Below are positions 25,551-35,313 of a stretch of 43,383 nucleotides of DNA, one piece after another (within the stretch, counting starts at the first letter, position 1; each line of letters begins with the position of its first letter). The stretch lies in assembly GCA_019911965.1 (NCBI GenBank), contig JAIOJF010000005.1:1-43383 (forward strand), given 5' to 3'. This DNA comes from Paracoccaceae bacterium. Lineage in GTDB: Bacteria; Pseudomonadota; Alphaproteobacteria; Rhodobacterales; Rhodobacteraceae. The position numbers and the translations under genes are program-made. The notes under the pieces were generated by a model. That model searched no databases. It saw only the letters and a list, made by a program, of their open reading frames with translations, and was not told where the DNA came from.

Positions 25551-25769
25551 ATGGACACATACTCGATCCTCAGGGAATTCGCCGATAGCTGGGGCTTGCT
25601 TGCCATGTTCCTGTTCTTCCTCGGCGTCGTTCTCTGGACCTTCCGCCCCGGCAGCAAGGCAATCCACCGCGACGCGGCAAACATCCCGCTGCGCCACGAC
25701 GACCATCTGGAAAGCGAACCTGCCTCAGCCGGCAACAAACAGACGACAAGTAAAGAGGCCCGGACATGA
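25551..25769 (+). CDS. ccoQ: cbb3 oxidase small subunit CcoQ
   Basis: A 72-residue protein with one helix (residues ~15-32, [17 protein letters not shown]) followed by a polar tail containing the typical FRPGSK element. CcoQ stabilises the cbb3 complex and in Rhodobacter also signals oxidase electron flow to the photosynthesis regulators. Its stop overlaps the ccoP start (ATGA). Confidence 0.93.
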   Translation: MDTYSILREFADSWGLLAMFLFFLGVVLWTFRPGSKAIHRDAANIPLRHDDHLESEPASAGNKQTTSKEART

Positions 25770-26629
25770 GCGGTAAAAGCCCCGACAACAAAGACCCCAA
25801 CACCACCGGCCATATCTGGGACGGGATCGAGGAATTTGACAATCCGCTGCCGCGCTGGTGGCTGTGGGTGCTCTACCTCACCATCATCTGGGGGATCGGA
25901 TACACCATCTGGATGCCGGCCTGGCCATTGCTGAACGGCACCACCACCGCAGGCATCGGCGGCTATTCCTCGCGCGCCGATGTGGCGGCGGATATCAAGC
26001 ATTTCGTCGATGCCAACGCGGCGGTGGACAGCAAGCTGACGGCGGTAGAGCTGGAAGAAATCGCCGGCGATCCCGACCTCAGCAACTACGCGCTGAACGG
26101 TGGCGCGGCGGTGTTCCGCACCTGGTGCGCGCAATGCCACGGCAAGGGCGCGGGCGGCTTCACCGGCTATCCCAACCTGATCGACAACGATTGGCTATGG
26201 GGCGGCACGCTGGAAGATATCCACACCACCGTCAGCCACGGCATCCGTGAACCCGCCGACGACGATACCCGCCTGAACGACATGCCGAAATTCGGCGAGG
26301 ACCTGGAGGCCGAGGAAATCGATCAGGTGGTGCAATACCTGCTGTCGATCTCGGGCCAGGAGGCGGATGCCGGTCTGGCCGAGACCGGGGCCGAGGTCTA
26401 TGCCGACAATTGCGAAAGCTGCCACGACGAAGGCGGCATCGGCAACCGCGATCTGGGTGCCCCCAACCTGACCGATGCGATCTGGCTGTTCGGTGGCGAT
26501 GCCGCCAGCATCAGAACCACCATCGTGCATGGCCGCGCCGGGGTGATGCCCGCCTGGGCCGGCCGCCTGAGCGAATCGCAGATCCGCCAGGTCTCGTTCT
26601 GGGTGCACCAGCAGGGCGGCGGCGAATAA
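25766..26629 (+). CDS. ccoP: cbb3 oxidase dihaem cytochrome c subunit III
   Basis: A 287-residue protein. The FixP-type N-terminal domain ([34 protein letters not shown]) includes the anchor helix at residues ~30-52. Two c-type haem sites follow: CAQCH in [15 protein letters not shown] (residues ~120) and CESCH in [15 protein letters not shown] (residues ~215). It takes electrons from cytochrome c (or directly from bc1) and passes them to CcoO. Last gene of the operon, followed by a strong terminator. Confidence 0.98.
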   Translation: MSGKSPDNKDPNTTGHIWDGIEEFDNPLPRWWLWVLYLTIIWGIGYTIWMPAWPLLNGTTTAGIGGYSSRADVAADIKHFVDANAAVDSKLTAVELEEIAGDPDLSNYALNGGAAVFRTWCAQCHGKGAGGFTGYPNLIDNDWLWGGTLEDIHTTVSHGIREPADDDTRLNDMPKFGEDLEAEEIDQVVQYLLSISGQEADAGLAETGAEVYADNCESCHDEGGIGNRDLGAPNLTDAIWLFGGDAASIRTTIVHGRAGVMPAWAGRLSESQIRQVSFWVHQQGGGE

Positions 26630-26673
26630 AGGAAGATTCCCCCGGGCGCCCCCTCTTGCGTCCGGTGGATCAG

Positions 26674-26721
26674 GCACCGGTTCCCCAGTCCTGTTCACAC
26701 TTTGGGGGAACCGGTGCTTTT
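26674..26721 (+). terminator. Rho-independent terminator of ccoNOQP
   Basis: GCACCGGTTCCCC (26674-26686) and GGGGAACCGGTGC (26705-26717) pair perfectly over 13 bp with an 18-nt loop, followed by TTTT. It is 44 nt after the ccoP stop. Confidence 0.88.
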
Positions 26722-26829
26722 GCGTTCAGGCGCCGGCACAGAGGTTTCGCGCCTTTTCGCCGGGGGCCGCATCCGCTCGCGGGATCGTGATTGGATCATT
26801 CTGCCGGAACAGCGGCAAAGTTGCGTGTT

Positions 26830-26843
26830 TTGATATGTATCAA
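26830..26843. promoter_or_regulatory. FNR/FnrL box upstream of ccoGHIS
   Basis: TTGAT-ATGT-ATCAA is an exact match to the FNR consensus. Its centre is 66 nt before the ccoG start. A class II position would place the start of transcription near 26878, 25 nt before the ATG. Confidence 0.88.
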
Positions 26844-26902
26844 TACACCGGAACCGGTTGCACGCGACATACAGGCAACCGAAGTGACTGGACGAGACTG
26901 AC

Positions 26903-28327
26903 ATGGCTACACCCAAAGCGCCAAAGCTCTACGCCGCGCAGGAACCGATTTTCCCGCGCCGCGTCTACGGCTTCTTTCGCAACCTGAAATGGGTGATCAT
27001 GATCCTGACACTGGATATCTATTACCTGACGCCCTGGATCAGGTGGGATCGCGGTGCCAACATGCCCGATCAGGCGGTGCTGGTCGATCTGGCCAATCGC
27101 CGGTTCTTCATGTTCTGGATCGAGATCTGGCCGCACGAGTTCTATTTCGTCGCCGGCCTGCTGATCATGGCCGGGCTTGGCCTGTTCCTGTTCACCAGCG
27201 CACTTGGCCGGGTCTGGTGCGGCTATGCCTGTCCGCAGACCGTCTGGACCGACCTGTTCATCCTGGTGGAACGCTGGATCGAGGGGGATCGCAACGCGCG
27301 AGTGCGCCTTTACAATGCCAGTTGGAGCGCCCGCAAGGCGCGGCTGCGGGTGACCAAGTGGATCACCTGGGCGCTGATCGCGCTGGCCACCGGCGGGGCA
27401 TGGGTGTTCTATTTCGCCGACGCCCCGACGCTGATGCGCGATCTGCTGACCGGGCAGGCGGCCTTTGTCGCCTATGCCACGATCGCGGTGCTGACCGGCA
27501 CCACCTTCGTCTTTGGCGGCCTCGCGCGCGAGCAGATCTGCATCTACATGTGCCCCTGGCCACGCATCCAGGCCGCGATGATGGACGAAGACACGCTGAC
27601 CATCGGCTACCGCTCCTGGCGGGGCGAGCCGCGCGGCAAGCACCGCAAATCCGACGATGCCACCCAAATGGGCGACTGCATCGACTGCATGGCCTGCGTC
27701 AATGTCTGCCCGATGGGCATCGACATCCGCGACGGCCAGCAGATGGAATGCATCACCTGCGGATTGTGCATCGACGCCTGCGACGACGTGATGGCCAGGA
27801 TCGGCAAGCCACGCGGCCTGATCGACTACATGGCGCTGACCGATGAAACCAGCGAACGCGCCGGCAAGCCGAAGAAACCGATCTGGAAGCATATCCTGCG
27901 CGTACGAACGATGGTTTATACCGTGCTGTGGTCGCTGGTCGGCATCCTGTTGCTAGTGGCGCTGTTCATGCGCTCCGAGGTTGAACTGGATGTCTCGCCG
28001 GTGCGCAATCCGGTCTTTGTCACGATGTCGGACGGCTCCATCCGCAACACCTATGACGTACGCATCCGCAACAAGCAGGGCGGCACACATTCCTTCGCCA
28101 TTTCCGTCACGCCGTCCGATGGCCTGACGGTCTCGTTGCAGGGTACGGACTCGGTAGTGGTCGATGTGGCGGCGGATGCAACCGGCACGCACAAGGTATT
28201 CATCATCGCCGACAAGGATTCCGAGATGGCCAATGCCCATCTGAGCGAAATCCGCATCTGGGTGGAGGACACGGCCACCCGCAACCGCGCCTTCAGCGAC
28301 ACCGTGTTCAACGGAAAAGGGAAATGA
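26903..28327 (+). CDS. ccoG: cbb3 oxidase maturation ferredoxin-like membrane protein
   Basis: A 474-residue RdxA/CcoG protein with four to five helices (for example ~27-47, ~73-93, ~150-170 and ~190-210) and a cytoplasmic dicluster ferredoxin domain. Cysteine motifs are visible at CGYACPQTVW, CIYMCPWPRIQ, and CIDCMACVNVCP followed by CITCGLCIDACD (from C259). The C-terminal ~110 residues after the last helix (residues ~330-350) form an exported immunoglobulin-like domain. CcoG acts in copper delivery to the cbb3 CuB site, as a cupric reductase in Rhodobacter. It has its own FNR box and is ATGA-coupled to ccoH. Confidence 0.97.
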   Translation: MATPKAPKLYAAQEPIFPRRVYGFFRNLKWVIMILTLDIYYLTPWIRWDRGANMPDQAVLVDLANRRFFMFWIEIWPHEFYFVAGLLIMAGLGLFLFTSALGRVWCGYACPQTVWTDLFILVERWIEGDRNARVRLYNASWSARKARLRVTKWITWALIALATGGAWVFYFADAPTLMRDLLTGQAAFVAYATIAVLTGTTFVFGGLAREQICIYMCPWPRIQAAMMDEDTLTIGYRSWRGEPRGKHRKSDDATQMGDCIDCMACVNVCPMGIDIRDGQQMECITCGLCIDACDDVMARIGKPRGLIDYMALTDETSERAGKPKKPIWKHILRVRTMVYTVLWSLVGILLLVALFMRSEVELDVSPVRNPVFVTMSDGSIRNTYDVRIRNKQGGTHSFAISVTPSDGLTVSLQGTDSVVVDVAADATGTHKVFIIADKDSEMANAHLSEIRIWVEDTATRNRAFSDTVFNGKGK

Positions 28328-28788
28328 CAATGGCAGCCAGACCGCTCACCGGACGTACCGTCCTAGTCATTGTCCTGTCGTCCTTCGGGGTGATCATCGG
28401 CGTCAATCTGGTGATGGCCTACCTCGCGGTCGGCACCTTCCCGGGGCTTGAGGTACGCAACACCTATGTCGCCTCGCAAAGCTTCGACAGCGACCGCGAT
28501 GCGCAGGAGGCGCTGGGCTGGGACGTGGCGGCGGGTTACGCCGATGGCACGCTGACCCTCAGCATCTCCGATAACAACGGCGATCCGGTGCCGGTGGCCG
28601 GCTTGTCGGCCAGTATCGGGCGGGCGACCCATGCCAATGCCGATGTCACGCTCGATTTCGCCGCAGGCCCCGGCCCCTACCGCGCCACCATCCCGCTGGA
28701 TCACGGCAAGTGGGAATTGCGCCTGCATGCAACCGCCGCCGATGGCACCGCCTTTCGCCAGCGGCTGGCCATCATCGTGACGCCCTAG
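28324..28788 (+). CDS. ccoH: cbb3 oxidase assembly protein FixH/CcoH
   Basis: A 154-residue protein with one N-terminal helix (residues ~12-36, VLVIVLSSFGVIIGVNLVMAYLAV) and a periplasmic beta-rich domain. The family element NTYVASQSFD...AQEALGWDVAAGY is present. CcoH is needed for stable cbb3 assembly and associates with the oxidase and CcoI. It overlaps ccoG by 4 nt and is 3 nt from ccoI. A second in-frame ATG lies at 28330. Confidence 0.93.
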   Translation: MTMAARPLTGRTVLVIVLSSFGVIIGVNLVMAYLAVGTFPGLEVRNTYVASQSFDSDRDAQEALGWDVAAGYADGTLTLSISDNNGDPVPVAGLSASIGRATHANADVTLDFAAGPGPYRATIPLDHGKWELRLHATAADGTAFRQRLAIIVTP

Positions 28789-28791
28789 ATC

Positions 28792-30969
28792 ATGTCGGCG
28801 TCCGAGGCCCTTCCGCGCCCCCAGGTCTGCCCGGCCTGCGCCATCCCGCAGCCGGAGTTCCATCTGCCCGAGGCCGCCAGCCCCGGCCAGATCGTGCTGT
28901 CGCTGCCGGGCGTGCATTGTGCCGCCTGTATCTCGACGGTGGAAAACCGGCTGGCACGCGAACCCGGCATTCGCAGCGCCCGCGTGAACCTGTCGCTGAA
29001 ACGCGTGGCGGTGGATGCCGGGCCGGGCATCACGGCGGATCATCTGGTCGGCGTGCTGGCGGGCGTGGGCTATGAAGCGCACGAGCTTGATCCCGCCCTT
29101 CTGGCGGAAACCGGTGGCGACAAGACCGGGCGCGACCTGCTGATGCGCCTCGCCGTATCCGGTTTCGCCATGATGAACGTGATGCTGTTGTCGGTTGCCG
29201 TCTGGTCGGGGGCCGAGGATGCGACCCGCGACATGATGCACTGGATTTCCGCGATGATCGCGCTGCCGGTGATCGTGTTCGCCGGTCAGCCGTTCTATCG
29301 CAACGCCTGGTCCGCGCTGAAGGTCGGGCGGCTGAACATGGATGTGCCGATTTCGCTGGCGATCCTGCTGGCCGGCGCCATGTCGCTTTACGAGACGATG
29401 ATGAGCGGCCACCACGCCTATTTCGATGCCGCCCTGTCGCTGACATTCTTCCTGCTGGGGGGGCGTTACCTCGATTACCGCACCCGCGCTTCGGCCCGCT
29501 CGGCGGCGCAGGAACTGGCGGCGCTGGAAGTGCCGCGCGCGCTTCGGCTGGTTGACGGGGCGGAGGTTCTGACGCCGGTGGCAACCCTTGGCATCGGCGA
29601 TCATGTCGTGGTGCGCCCCGGCACAAGGCTGCCGGTGGACGGCGAGGTGATATCCGGCGAATCCGAGATCGACCGCGCCTTCCTGACCGGCGAAAGCCTG
29701 CCCGCCTATGCCGGGCCGGGCAGCCGCCTCAATGCCGGTGAGATCAACCTGACCGGCCAGATGGTGCTGTCCGTCACGGCCCTGTCCAAGGATTCCAGCC
29801 TGCGCAAGATGGCCGATCTGGTGGCTTTGGCGGAAACCGCACGCAACCGCTACACGTCGCTGGCGGACCGGGCGGCGGCGATCTATGCGCCGGGTGTGCA
29901 TCTGCTGGCGGCCATCGCCTTCGTGGTCTGGGTTTCGATCTCCGGCGATATCCGCCTGTCGCTCAACATCGCCATCGCGGTTCTGATCATCACCTGCCCC
30001 TGTGCGCTGGGTCTGGCGGTTCCGGCGGTCACCACGATGGCCAGCGGGCGGCTTTACCGCAAGGGAGCCCTGCTGAAAAGCAGCACCGCGCTGGAGCGTC
30101 TGGCCGAGGCCGATACGATCGTTTTCGACAAGACCGGCACGCTGACGCTGGGGGTGCCGAAGCTCGATCCACTGGATGACGCCGCCGCACGGCATCTCGA
30201 TATCGCGGCGACGCTGGCGACCCATTCCAGCCACCCGCTGGCCCGTGCGCTGGTCGCCGGTGCCGGGCCGTTCGCGCTGGCCGATATCTCGGATATCCGC
30301 GAGGTGCCGGGCTATGGCATGGAGGGCGTGCTGAACGGCGCACCCGTGCGGTTGGGCCGGGCAAGCTGGGTCGGGGCGGATGCCCCCGCCAAGACCGCCA
30401 CCTGCCTCAAGATCGGCGATGCCGCGCCGGTGTCCTTCACCTTCACGGACGAATTGCGCCCCGGCGTCGATGCCCTGATCGCCGCTGCTGCGCGGCTGGG
30501 GCTGGAAACCCATCTGATCACCGGCGACACCGAGGCCGCCGCGGGCGATATTGCCGCGCGCGTGGGCATCGCCAACGTCACCGCCTCGGCGCTGCCGGGT
30601 GACAAGGTGGATTATGTCAGCCGCCTTGCCGCCGAAGGCCGCCGCGTTCTGATGATCGGTGACGGGCTGAACGATACCGGCGCGCTGGCGGCGGCGCATG
30701 TGTCGATTTCACCGGCCAGCGCGATTGACGCAGCCCGCGTGGCCTCGGATATCGTGGTGCTGGGCCGGGATTTCGCGGTGATCGGCGATGCCATCGTCAC
30801 CGCCCGTTCGGCGCGCACCCGGATCAAGGAAAACTTCGCCATCGCCGCCATCTACAACATGATCGCGGTGCCCTTCGCGCTGCTGGGCTTTGCCACGCCG
30901 CTGATGGCGGCGCTGGCGATGTCCACCTCGTCGATCACCGTCACGCTGAACGCCTTCCGGGTGCGCTGA
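28792..30969 (+). CDS. ccoI: Copper-exporting P1B-ATPase for cbb3 assembly
   Basis: A 725-residue copper-translocating ATPase (FixI/CcoI type). An N-terminal CxxC pair (C13-P-A-C16) precedes an HMA domain with HCAAC (C43, C46). Eight helices are expected; the metal-transport CPC motif is C402-P-C404 in ITCPCALGLAVP. The phosphorylated Asp is D446 in DKTGTLT, and the hinge GDGLNDTGAL and TGES motifs (LTGESLPAY) are present. It moves Cu(I) to the periplasm for insertion into CcoN rather than for general detoxification. It lies between ccoH and ccoS. Confidence 0.96.
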   Translation: MSASEALPRPQVCPACAIPQPEFHLPEAASPGQIVLSLPGVHCAACISTVENRLAREPGIRSARVNLSLKRVAVDAGPGITADHLVGVLAGVGYEAHELDPALLAETGGDKTGRDLLMRLAVSGFAMMNVMLLSVAVWSGAEDATRDMMHWISAMIALPVIVFAGQPFYRNAWSALKVGRLNMDVPISLAILLAGAMSLYETMMSGHHAYFDAALSLTFFLLGGRYLDYRTRASARSAAQELAALEVPRALRLVDGAEVLTPVATLGIGDHVVVRPGTRLPVDGEVISGESEIDRAFLTGESLPAYAGPGSRLNAGEINLTGQMVLSVTALSKDSSLRKMADLVALAETARNRYTSLADRAAAIYAPGVHLLAAIAFVVWVSISGDIRLSLNIAIAVLIITCPCALGLAVPAVTTMASGRLYRKGALLKSSTALERLAEADTIVFDKTGTLTLGVPKLDPLDDAAARHLDIAATLATHSSHPLARALVAGAGPFALADISDIREVPGYGMEGVLNGAPVRLGRASWVGADAPAKTATCLKIGDAAPVSFTFTDELRPGVDALIAAAARLGLETHLITGDTEAAAGDIAARVGIANVTASALPGDKVDYVSRLAAEGRRVLMIGDGLNDTGALAAAHVSISPASAIDAARVASDIVVLGRDFAVIGDAIVTARSARTRIKENFAIAAIYNMIAVPFALLGFATPLMAALAMSTSSITVTLNAFRVR

Positions 30970-30970
30970 G

Positions 30971-31129
30971 ATGGAGATGCTGACGATCCTGATCCCGGTT
31001 TCGCTGGCATTGGGCGGCCTCGGCCTGCTGGCGTTTTTCTGGGCGCTGCGCCGGGGCCAGTTCGACGATCCCGAAGGCGACGCGCACCGCATCCTGCGCA
31101 CGGATTACGACGACGTGCCGAAGGAATAG
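30971..31129 (+). CDS. ccoS: cbb3 oxidase maturation protein CcoS
   Basis: A 52-residue protein starting 1 nt after the ccoI stop. It has one helix (residues ~4-25, LTILIPVSLALGGLGLLAFFWAL) followed by RRGQFDDPEGDAHRIL, the diagnostic CcoS motif in which the helix leads to xGQFDDxxGxxxRIL. It is required for cofactor insertion into the cbb3 oxidase. Last gene of ccoGHIS. Its small size makes it easy to miss in annotation. Confidence 0.95.
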   Translation: MEMLTILIPVSLALGGLGLLAFFWALRRGQFDDPEGDAHRILRTDYDDVPKE

Positions 31130-31167
31130 GCGGGCGGGGGGAAAGCATCCAGCCCGGGGTTGACCGC

Positions 31168-33612
31168 CTATCCCCGCATCCGCTCGCCCTTCGGATCGTA
31201 AAACCCCTGCACCTGCAAATCTGCCGGATACATCCTGCCCGCCACCTGCACCTTGAAGCCGCCCGCCTCGATCCAGTTCCGGCTCACCCCGCCCGCGCGA
31301 TGCAGGCTGGCCAGCCCGACCATCCGTTGCAGCCGGAACCCCCAGCCGCCCGAAGTCACATGGCCGACGATCTCGCCGCCTTTCCAGACCGGCTCGTTAT
31401 GGATCAGCCAGGGCGTGCCTTTCGCCTGCAACGCCGCAACCGAGATGGAAACCGTGCGATACTCAACCCCCGCCGCCCGCTGCGCCACCAGCGCCGCCCG
31501 GCCCAGGAATTCCGGTTTTCGCAGGTCAACGGCAAAGCCAAGCCCGGCCTCGAACGGCGTGTCATCCTCGCCGATATCATGGCCGAAATGCCGGAAGCCT
31601 TTTTCCAGACGGCAGGCATTCACCGCGAACATGCCCATATGGCGCATCCCGAAGGGATCACCAGCCTCGCGCAACGCCTCGTATATCCCGGCGGTGAACT
31701 CGGTTGGCACAAGCACCTCGAAACCAAGCTCGCCCAGAAACGACCGCCGGATGACCCAGCCCCGCGCAAGCGCCAGATCGACCTCACGCGCGGCCCCGAA
31801 GGGCAGCGCGGCGGCGGACAGATCGTCGCGCGAAATCGCCTGCAGAATCTCGCGCGAACGCGGCCCGTGCAGCGATAACAGCGCATAGCCGCTGGTGGCA
31901 TCGAACATTTCAAACCGCCAGCCAGGATCGGCATTGGCCCTGATCCAGTGCTGATCGCGCATCTGGCTAGGATGGCCGGTGATCACCAGAAACCGGTCTG
32001 CCGCCATGCGGATCACCGTCACATCCGCCTCGATCCCGCCATGCGCATTCAGGAACTGCGTGTAGACCGAAGCGCCCAAGCCCACGTCCATCTCCGCCCC
32101 CGAGACATGGTTCAGCGCATGCACGGCATCCGGCCCCTGCACGATGATCTTGCCATACATCGACTGATCCAGCAGCACCGCGTTGTCGCGCGCCGCCAGG
32201 CATTCCGCCTCAACCGCGCCGGACCATCCCGCCCAGCCCAGCGACGGCTCCTTGGGCCAGCCGGCAGGATCAAAGAACATCGGCACTTCCCAGCCGATCC
32301 GCTCGGCGAATGCCGCACCTGCCGCTGCCAGCCGGTCATGCAGCGGCACCCGGCGTATCCCCCGCGCCGATTGCGCCAGATTGCCCGGCCAGTGAAGCCC
32401 GTAATGAAAGCCCACGCTTTCCGCCGCGCGGATGCGGCAATATTCCGTGTTGGCTTGAAACGGATGCGCCCGGCCTGCCAGCAGCGGCAGCATGGAGCGC
32501 CCGGGCCGCCCGTCGATCATCCATTCCGCCAGCCTCAGGCCGACGCCGCCGGAATTCAGGATACCGTTGGAATTCATCCCCGCCGCCACGAACAGCCCCG
32601 CAACCTCCGGCACCGGCCCAAGATAGGGGCGGCCATCGGGGGTGAAGCTTTCGGGGCCGTTGAAGAACGTCTGAATGCCCAGATCGGCCAGCGCCGGCAT
32701 CCGCGCGAACATGGCTTCCAGCACCGGCTCGACATGATCCATGTCGAAGGGCAATTCGTCGAACTCGAAATCCTCGGGAATGCCCGCCGCGCCCCAATCC
32801 TTGCCCTGCAACTCGAACCCGCCGATCAGAAGCTTGCCGGCATCCTCCTTCCAGTAGCAGCGATCTTCCGAGATGTTCAGGATCGGCTGATCGGGCGGCA
32901 GGCCCGCCATCGGCTCGGTCACGATATAGAAATGCTCGGCGGCATGCAGCGGCAGCGTCGCGCCATGCGCCTTGGCGAACAGATGGCTCCACATGCCGCC
33001 CGCCAGCAGAACCTGCGGCGCGGCAATCGCGCCTCGGTCGGTATCCACCCCGGCAATCCGGCCCTTGCGGATGATCAGCCCGGTCACCCGAACACCCTCG
33101 AACACCTGCCCGCCATTGGCCCGCGCCCCCTTGGCCAGCGCCATCGTCACGTCCAGCGGGTTGATCTGGCCGTTCGATGGCACATGAAAGCCCGAGATCA
33201 CGTCGCCGGTTTCGATCCACGGCCAGACGGCGGCCACCTCGGCGCGGGTCAGCAGGCGGGTTTCGATGCCCATCCGCACGGCGTGATCGTGCTGGCGCAG
33301 CAATTGCTCGTGGCGAACCTCCGACAAAGCAAGGTTGATCGTGCCGTTCTGCTTGTAGCCGGTGGCCTGCCCGGTTTCCGCCTCAAGCGACTGGAACAGG
33401 CGTGCGGTGTATTTGCCAAGCTCGGTCTGCGAGGCGGAATCGCGCAATTGCCCGACAATCCCGGCGGCGTGCCAGGTGGTGCCGCTGGCGATCCTGCGGC
33501 GTTCCAGCAGCACCGCCGGAACCCCGCGTCTGGCCAGATGATAGAGCGCCGAGACACCCGAGATACCGCCGCCAATGATGATCGCGGGGGCGGTTTCGGG
33601 CAGGGCTTGCAT
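31168..33612 (-). CDS. FAD-dependent dimethylglycine/sarcosine dehydrogenase-like protein with GcvT domain
   Basis: An 814-residue fusion. The N-terminal DAO domain begins with the FAD-binding IIGGGISGVSALYHLARRG (residues ~10-28) and GTTWHAAG, where a covalently flavinylated His is found in relatives. An FAO-type linker follows (residues ~365-420), then a GcvT aminomethyltransferase-like domain with the folate-binding core (DQSMYGKIIVQGPDA) and a C-terminal barrel with GHVTSGGWGF. Such enzymes oxidatively demethylate N-methyl amines (dimethylglycine, sarcosine, related osmolytes) and pass the C1 unit to tetrahydrofolate. The exact substrate is unknown. AGGAG precedes the ATG at 33612; an upstream in-frame start is less likely. 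Confidence 0.9.
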   Translation of the reverse strand: MQALPETAPAIIIGGGISGVSALYHLARRGVPAVLLERRRIASGTTWHAAGIVGQLRDSASQTELGKYTARLFQSLEAETGQATGYKQNGTINLALSEVRHEQLLRQHDHAVRMGIETRLLTRAEVAAVWPWIETGDVISGFHVPSNGQINPLDVTMALAKGARANGGQVFEGVRVTGLIIRKGRIAGVDTDRGAIAAPQVLLAGGMWSHLFAKAHGATLPLHAAEHFYIVTEPMAGLPPDQPILNISEDRCYWKEDAGKLLIGGFELQGKDWGAAGIPEDFEFDELPFDMDHVEPVLEAMFARMPALADLGIQTFFNGPESFTPDGRPYLGPVPEVAGLFVAAGMNSNGILNSGGVGLRLAEWMIDGRPGRSMLPLLAGRAHPFQANTEYCRIRAAESVGFHYGLHWPGNLAQSARGIRRVPLHDRLAAAGAAFAERIGWEVPMFFDPAGWPKEPSLGWAGWSGAVEAECLAARDNAVLLDQSMYGKIIVQGPDAVHALNHVSGAEMDVGLGASVYTQFLNAHGGIEADVTVIRMAADRFLVITGHPSQMRDQHWIRANADPGWRFEMFDATSGYALLSLHGPRSREILQAISRDDLSAAALPFGAAREVDLALARGWVIRRSFLGELGFEVLVPTEFTAGIYEALREAGDPFGMRHMGMFAVNACRLEKGFRHFGHDIGEDDTPFEAGLGFAVDLRKPEFLGRAALVAQRAAGVEYRTVSISVAALQAKGTPWLIHNEPVWKGGEIVGHVTSGGWGFRLQRMVGLASLHRAGGVSRNWIEAGGFKVQVAGRMYPADLQVQGFYDPKGERMRG

Positions 33613-33684
33613 GGGTGATCTCCTCTTCGCTTCACTACGCCAGGGTGGAACCATACCCGCCATGCGAATCCACCCGCATCGCCA

Positions 33685-35130
33685 TCACTCTCCGATGCCA
33701 CGCCAGCGCCGCCCGTCGCGGTGCATCAGCATCAGCGCATCTTCCGGGCCCGATCCGCCGCTGTCATACGTGGCCGGTTTCTGCGTGCCTTCCGCCCAGT
33801 CCGAGATTGCCGGGCCGATCCATTCCCAGGCCGCCTCGACCTCGTCGCCGCGCATGAACAGGGTCTGGTCGCCCCGGATCACATCCATGATCAGGCGCTC
33901 GTAAGCCTCGGGCGATTTCGCATCCTCGCCCAGGGCCTCGGCAAAGGTCATGTCCAGCGGCACCTCGGTCAGGCGCATGCCGCCCGGGCCGGGTTCCTTG
34001 ATCGTCATGCGCAAGGTGATGCCTTCATCGGGTTGCAGCCGGATGATCAGCGCATTGCCGCGCCGGTTCTGCATCTTGGGGAAAATCGAATGAGGTGGGT
34101 CGCGGAAGATGATGGCGATCTCGCTCAGCCGCTGGCGCAGCCGCTTGCCGGTTCTGAGGTAGAACGGCGTCCCCGACCAGCGCCAGTTCGAGATATGCAG
34201 CTTAAGTGCCACGAAACTTTCGGTGCGGCTGTCGGGATTTCCGGCCTCGTCTCCGTAAGCCGGCCCGCCCGCGCCCGCGCGGTACTGGCCGCGCACGATA
34301 TCGCCCGGCGGCACCGGATCGAGGGCGCGGATCACCTTCAGCTTTTCATCGCGCACCGCGTCCGGCTCGAACCGCGAGGGGGGTTCCATCGCCGTCAGGC
34401 ACAAAAGCTGCATCAGGTGGTTCTGCACCATGTCGCGCATCGCGCCCGCTCGGTCGTAATATTCGCCGCGCCCGGCCACGCCCAGATCCTCGGCCACGGT
34501 GATCTGCACATGGTCGATATGCTGGCAGTTCCACAACGGCTCGAACAGGGCATTGGCGAACCTGAGCGCCATCAGGTTCTGCACGGTTTCCTTGCCGAGA
34601 TAATGGTCGATCCGGTAAATCTGCCGCTCCGCAAAGCATTGCCGCAATTCCGCGTTCAGCGCCTCGGCCGAGGCCAGATCGTGCCCGAAGGGCTTTTCCA
34701 CCACGATCCGCGCACCATCGACCGCCATGCCGAACCGCTCCAGCCGCCGCGCGATCGGGCCGAACAGCGACGGGCCGACCGACAGGTAGAACGCCCGCAC
34801 CGCATCCGCCCGCAGGCTGGCGGCCAGCTTGTCCCAGCCATCTTCGCCCCTGGCATCCAACACCACGTAATCAAGGCAGTTCAGGAACGCCTTGACGCGT
34901 TCAGCCGGGGCATCCGCCGCATATTCACCCAGGATCGCGCCGACCTGCTTGCGAAACGCCGCCCGGCTGAGCTTCGTGCGCGCCGCGCCGATGATGCGCC
35001 CGTCTGCGGGCATCTGGCCAGCCTCGAACCGGCGGTACAGCGCGGGCAAAATCTTGCGCGACGCCAGATCGCCGGTGGCACCGAACACCACAAGATCAAA
35101 GGGTGGGACCGGAATGTTGACGGATGCCAT
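33685..35130 (-). CDS. zwf: Glucose-6-phosphate 1-dehydrogenase
   Basis: A 481-residue enzyme oxidising glucose-6-phosphate to 6-phosphogluconolactone, feeding the Entner-Doudoroff or pentose phosphate route and making NAD(P)H. It shows the Rossmann GATGDLASRKILPALY (residues ~15-30), the EKPFGHDLASA block and the substrate-site signature RIDHYLGKETVQNLMALRFAN. The start at 35130 fits the conserved N-terminus; the open frame upstream of it is unrelated. The usual partners pgl and edd are not adjacent. It is divergent from iorAB. Confidence 0.97.
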   Translation of the reverse strand: MASVNIPVPPFDLVVFGATGDLASRKILPALYRRFEAGQMPADGRIIGAARTKLSRAAFRKQVGAILGEYAADAPAERVKAFLNCLDYVVLDARGEDGWDKLAASLRADAVRAFYLSVGPSLFGPIARRLERFGMAVDGARIVVEKPFGHDLASAEALNAELRQCFAERQIYRIDHYLGKETVQNLMALRFANALFEPLWNCQHIDHVQITVAEDLGVAGRGEYYDRAGAMRDMVQNHLMQLLCLTAMEPPSRFEPDAVRDEKLKVIRALDPVPPGDIVRGQYRAGAGGPAYGDEAGNPDSRTESFVALKLHISNWRWSGTPFYLRTGKRLRQRLSEIAIIFRDPPHSIFPKMQNRRGNALIIRLQPDEGITLRMTIKEPGPGGMRLTEVPLDMTFAEALGEDAKSPEAYERLIMDVIRGDQTLFMRGDEVEAAWEWIGPAISDWAEGTQKPATYDSGGSGPEDALMLMHRDGRRWRGIGE

Positions 35131-35313
35131 TGGGTTCGCGCTCGCCTGTCTGGACGGGGATTGCCCCCGCATTACCAGCCTCACCTTAGCATCCTGCCGC
35201 CCGGTGTCGATCACCGCGTGTCGTGGCAAAACAGATAGACGCCGCAGATTGCCGCCCCTAGACTTGCCGGGAATGCCGGACGGCAGCGTCCAACCAGATA
35301 CGAGGGTTCCCGC

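Noticed and set aside
28363-30699. Open frame of 778 codons on the minus strand
   Set aside because: It is a shadow of ccoH and ccoI; the plus-strand frames carry clear motifs.
22096-31129. cbb3 and ccoGHIS block as a transferred island
   Set aside because: Composition matches the surroundings, gene order is the usual one for this bacterial group, and no integrase or flanking repeats are seen.
31948-33618. Open frame of 556 codons on the plus strand
   Set aside because: It is antisense to the FAD/GcvT dehydrogenase, which has a full FAD-binding motif and a ribosome binding site.
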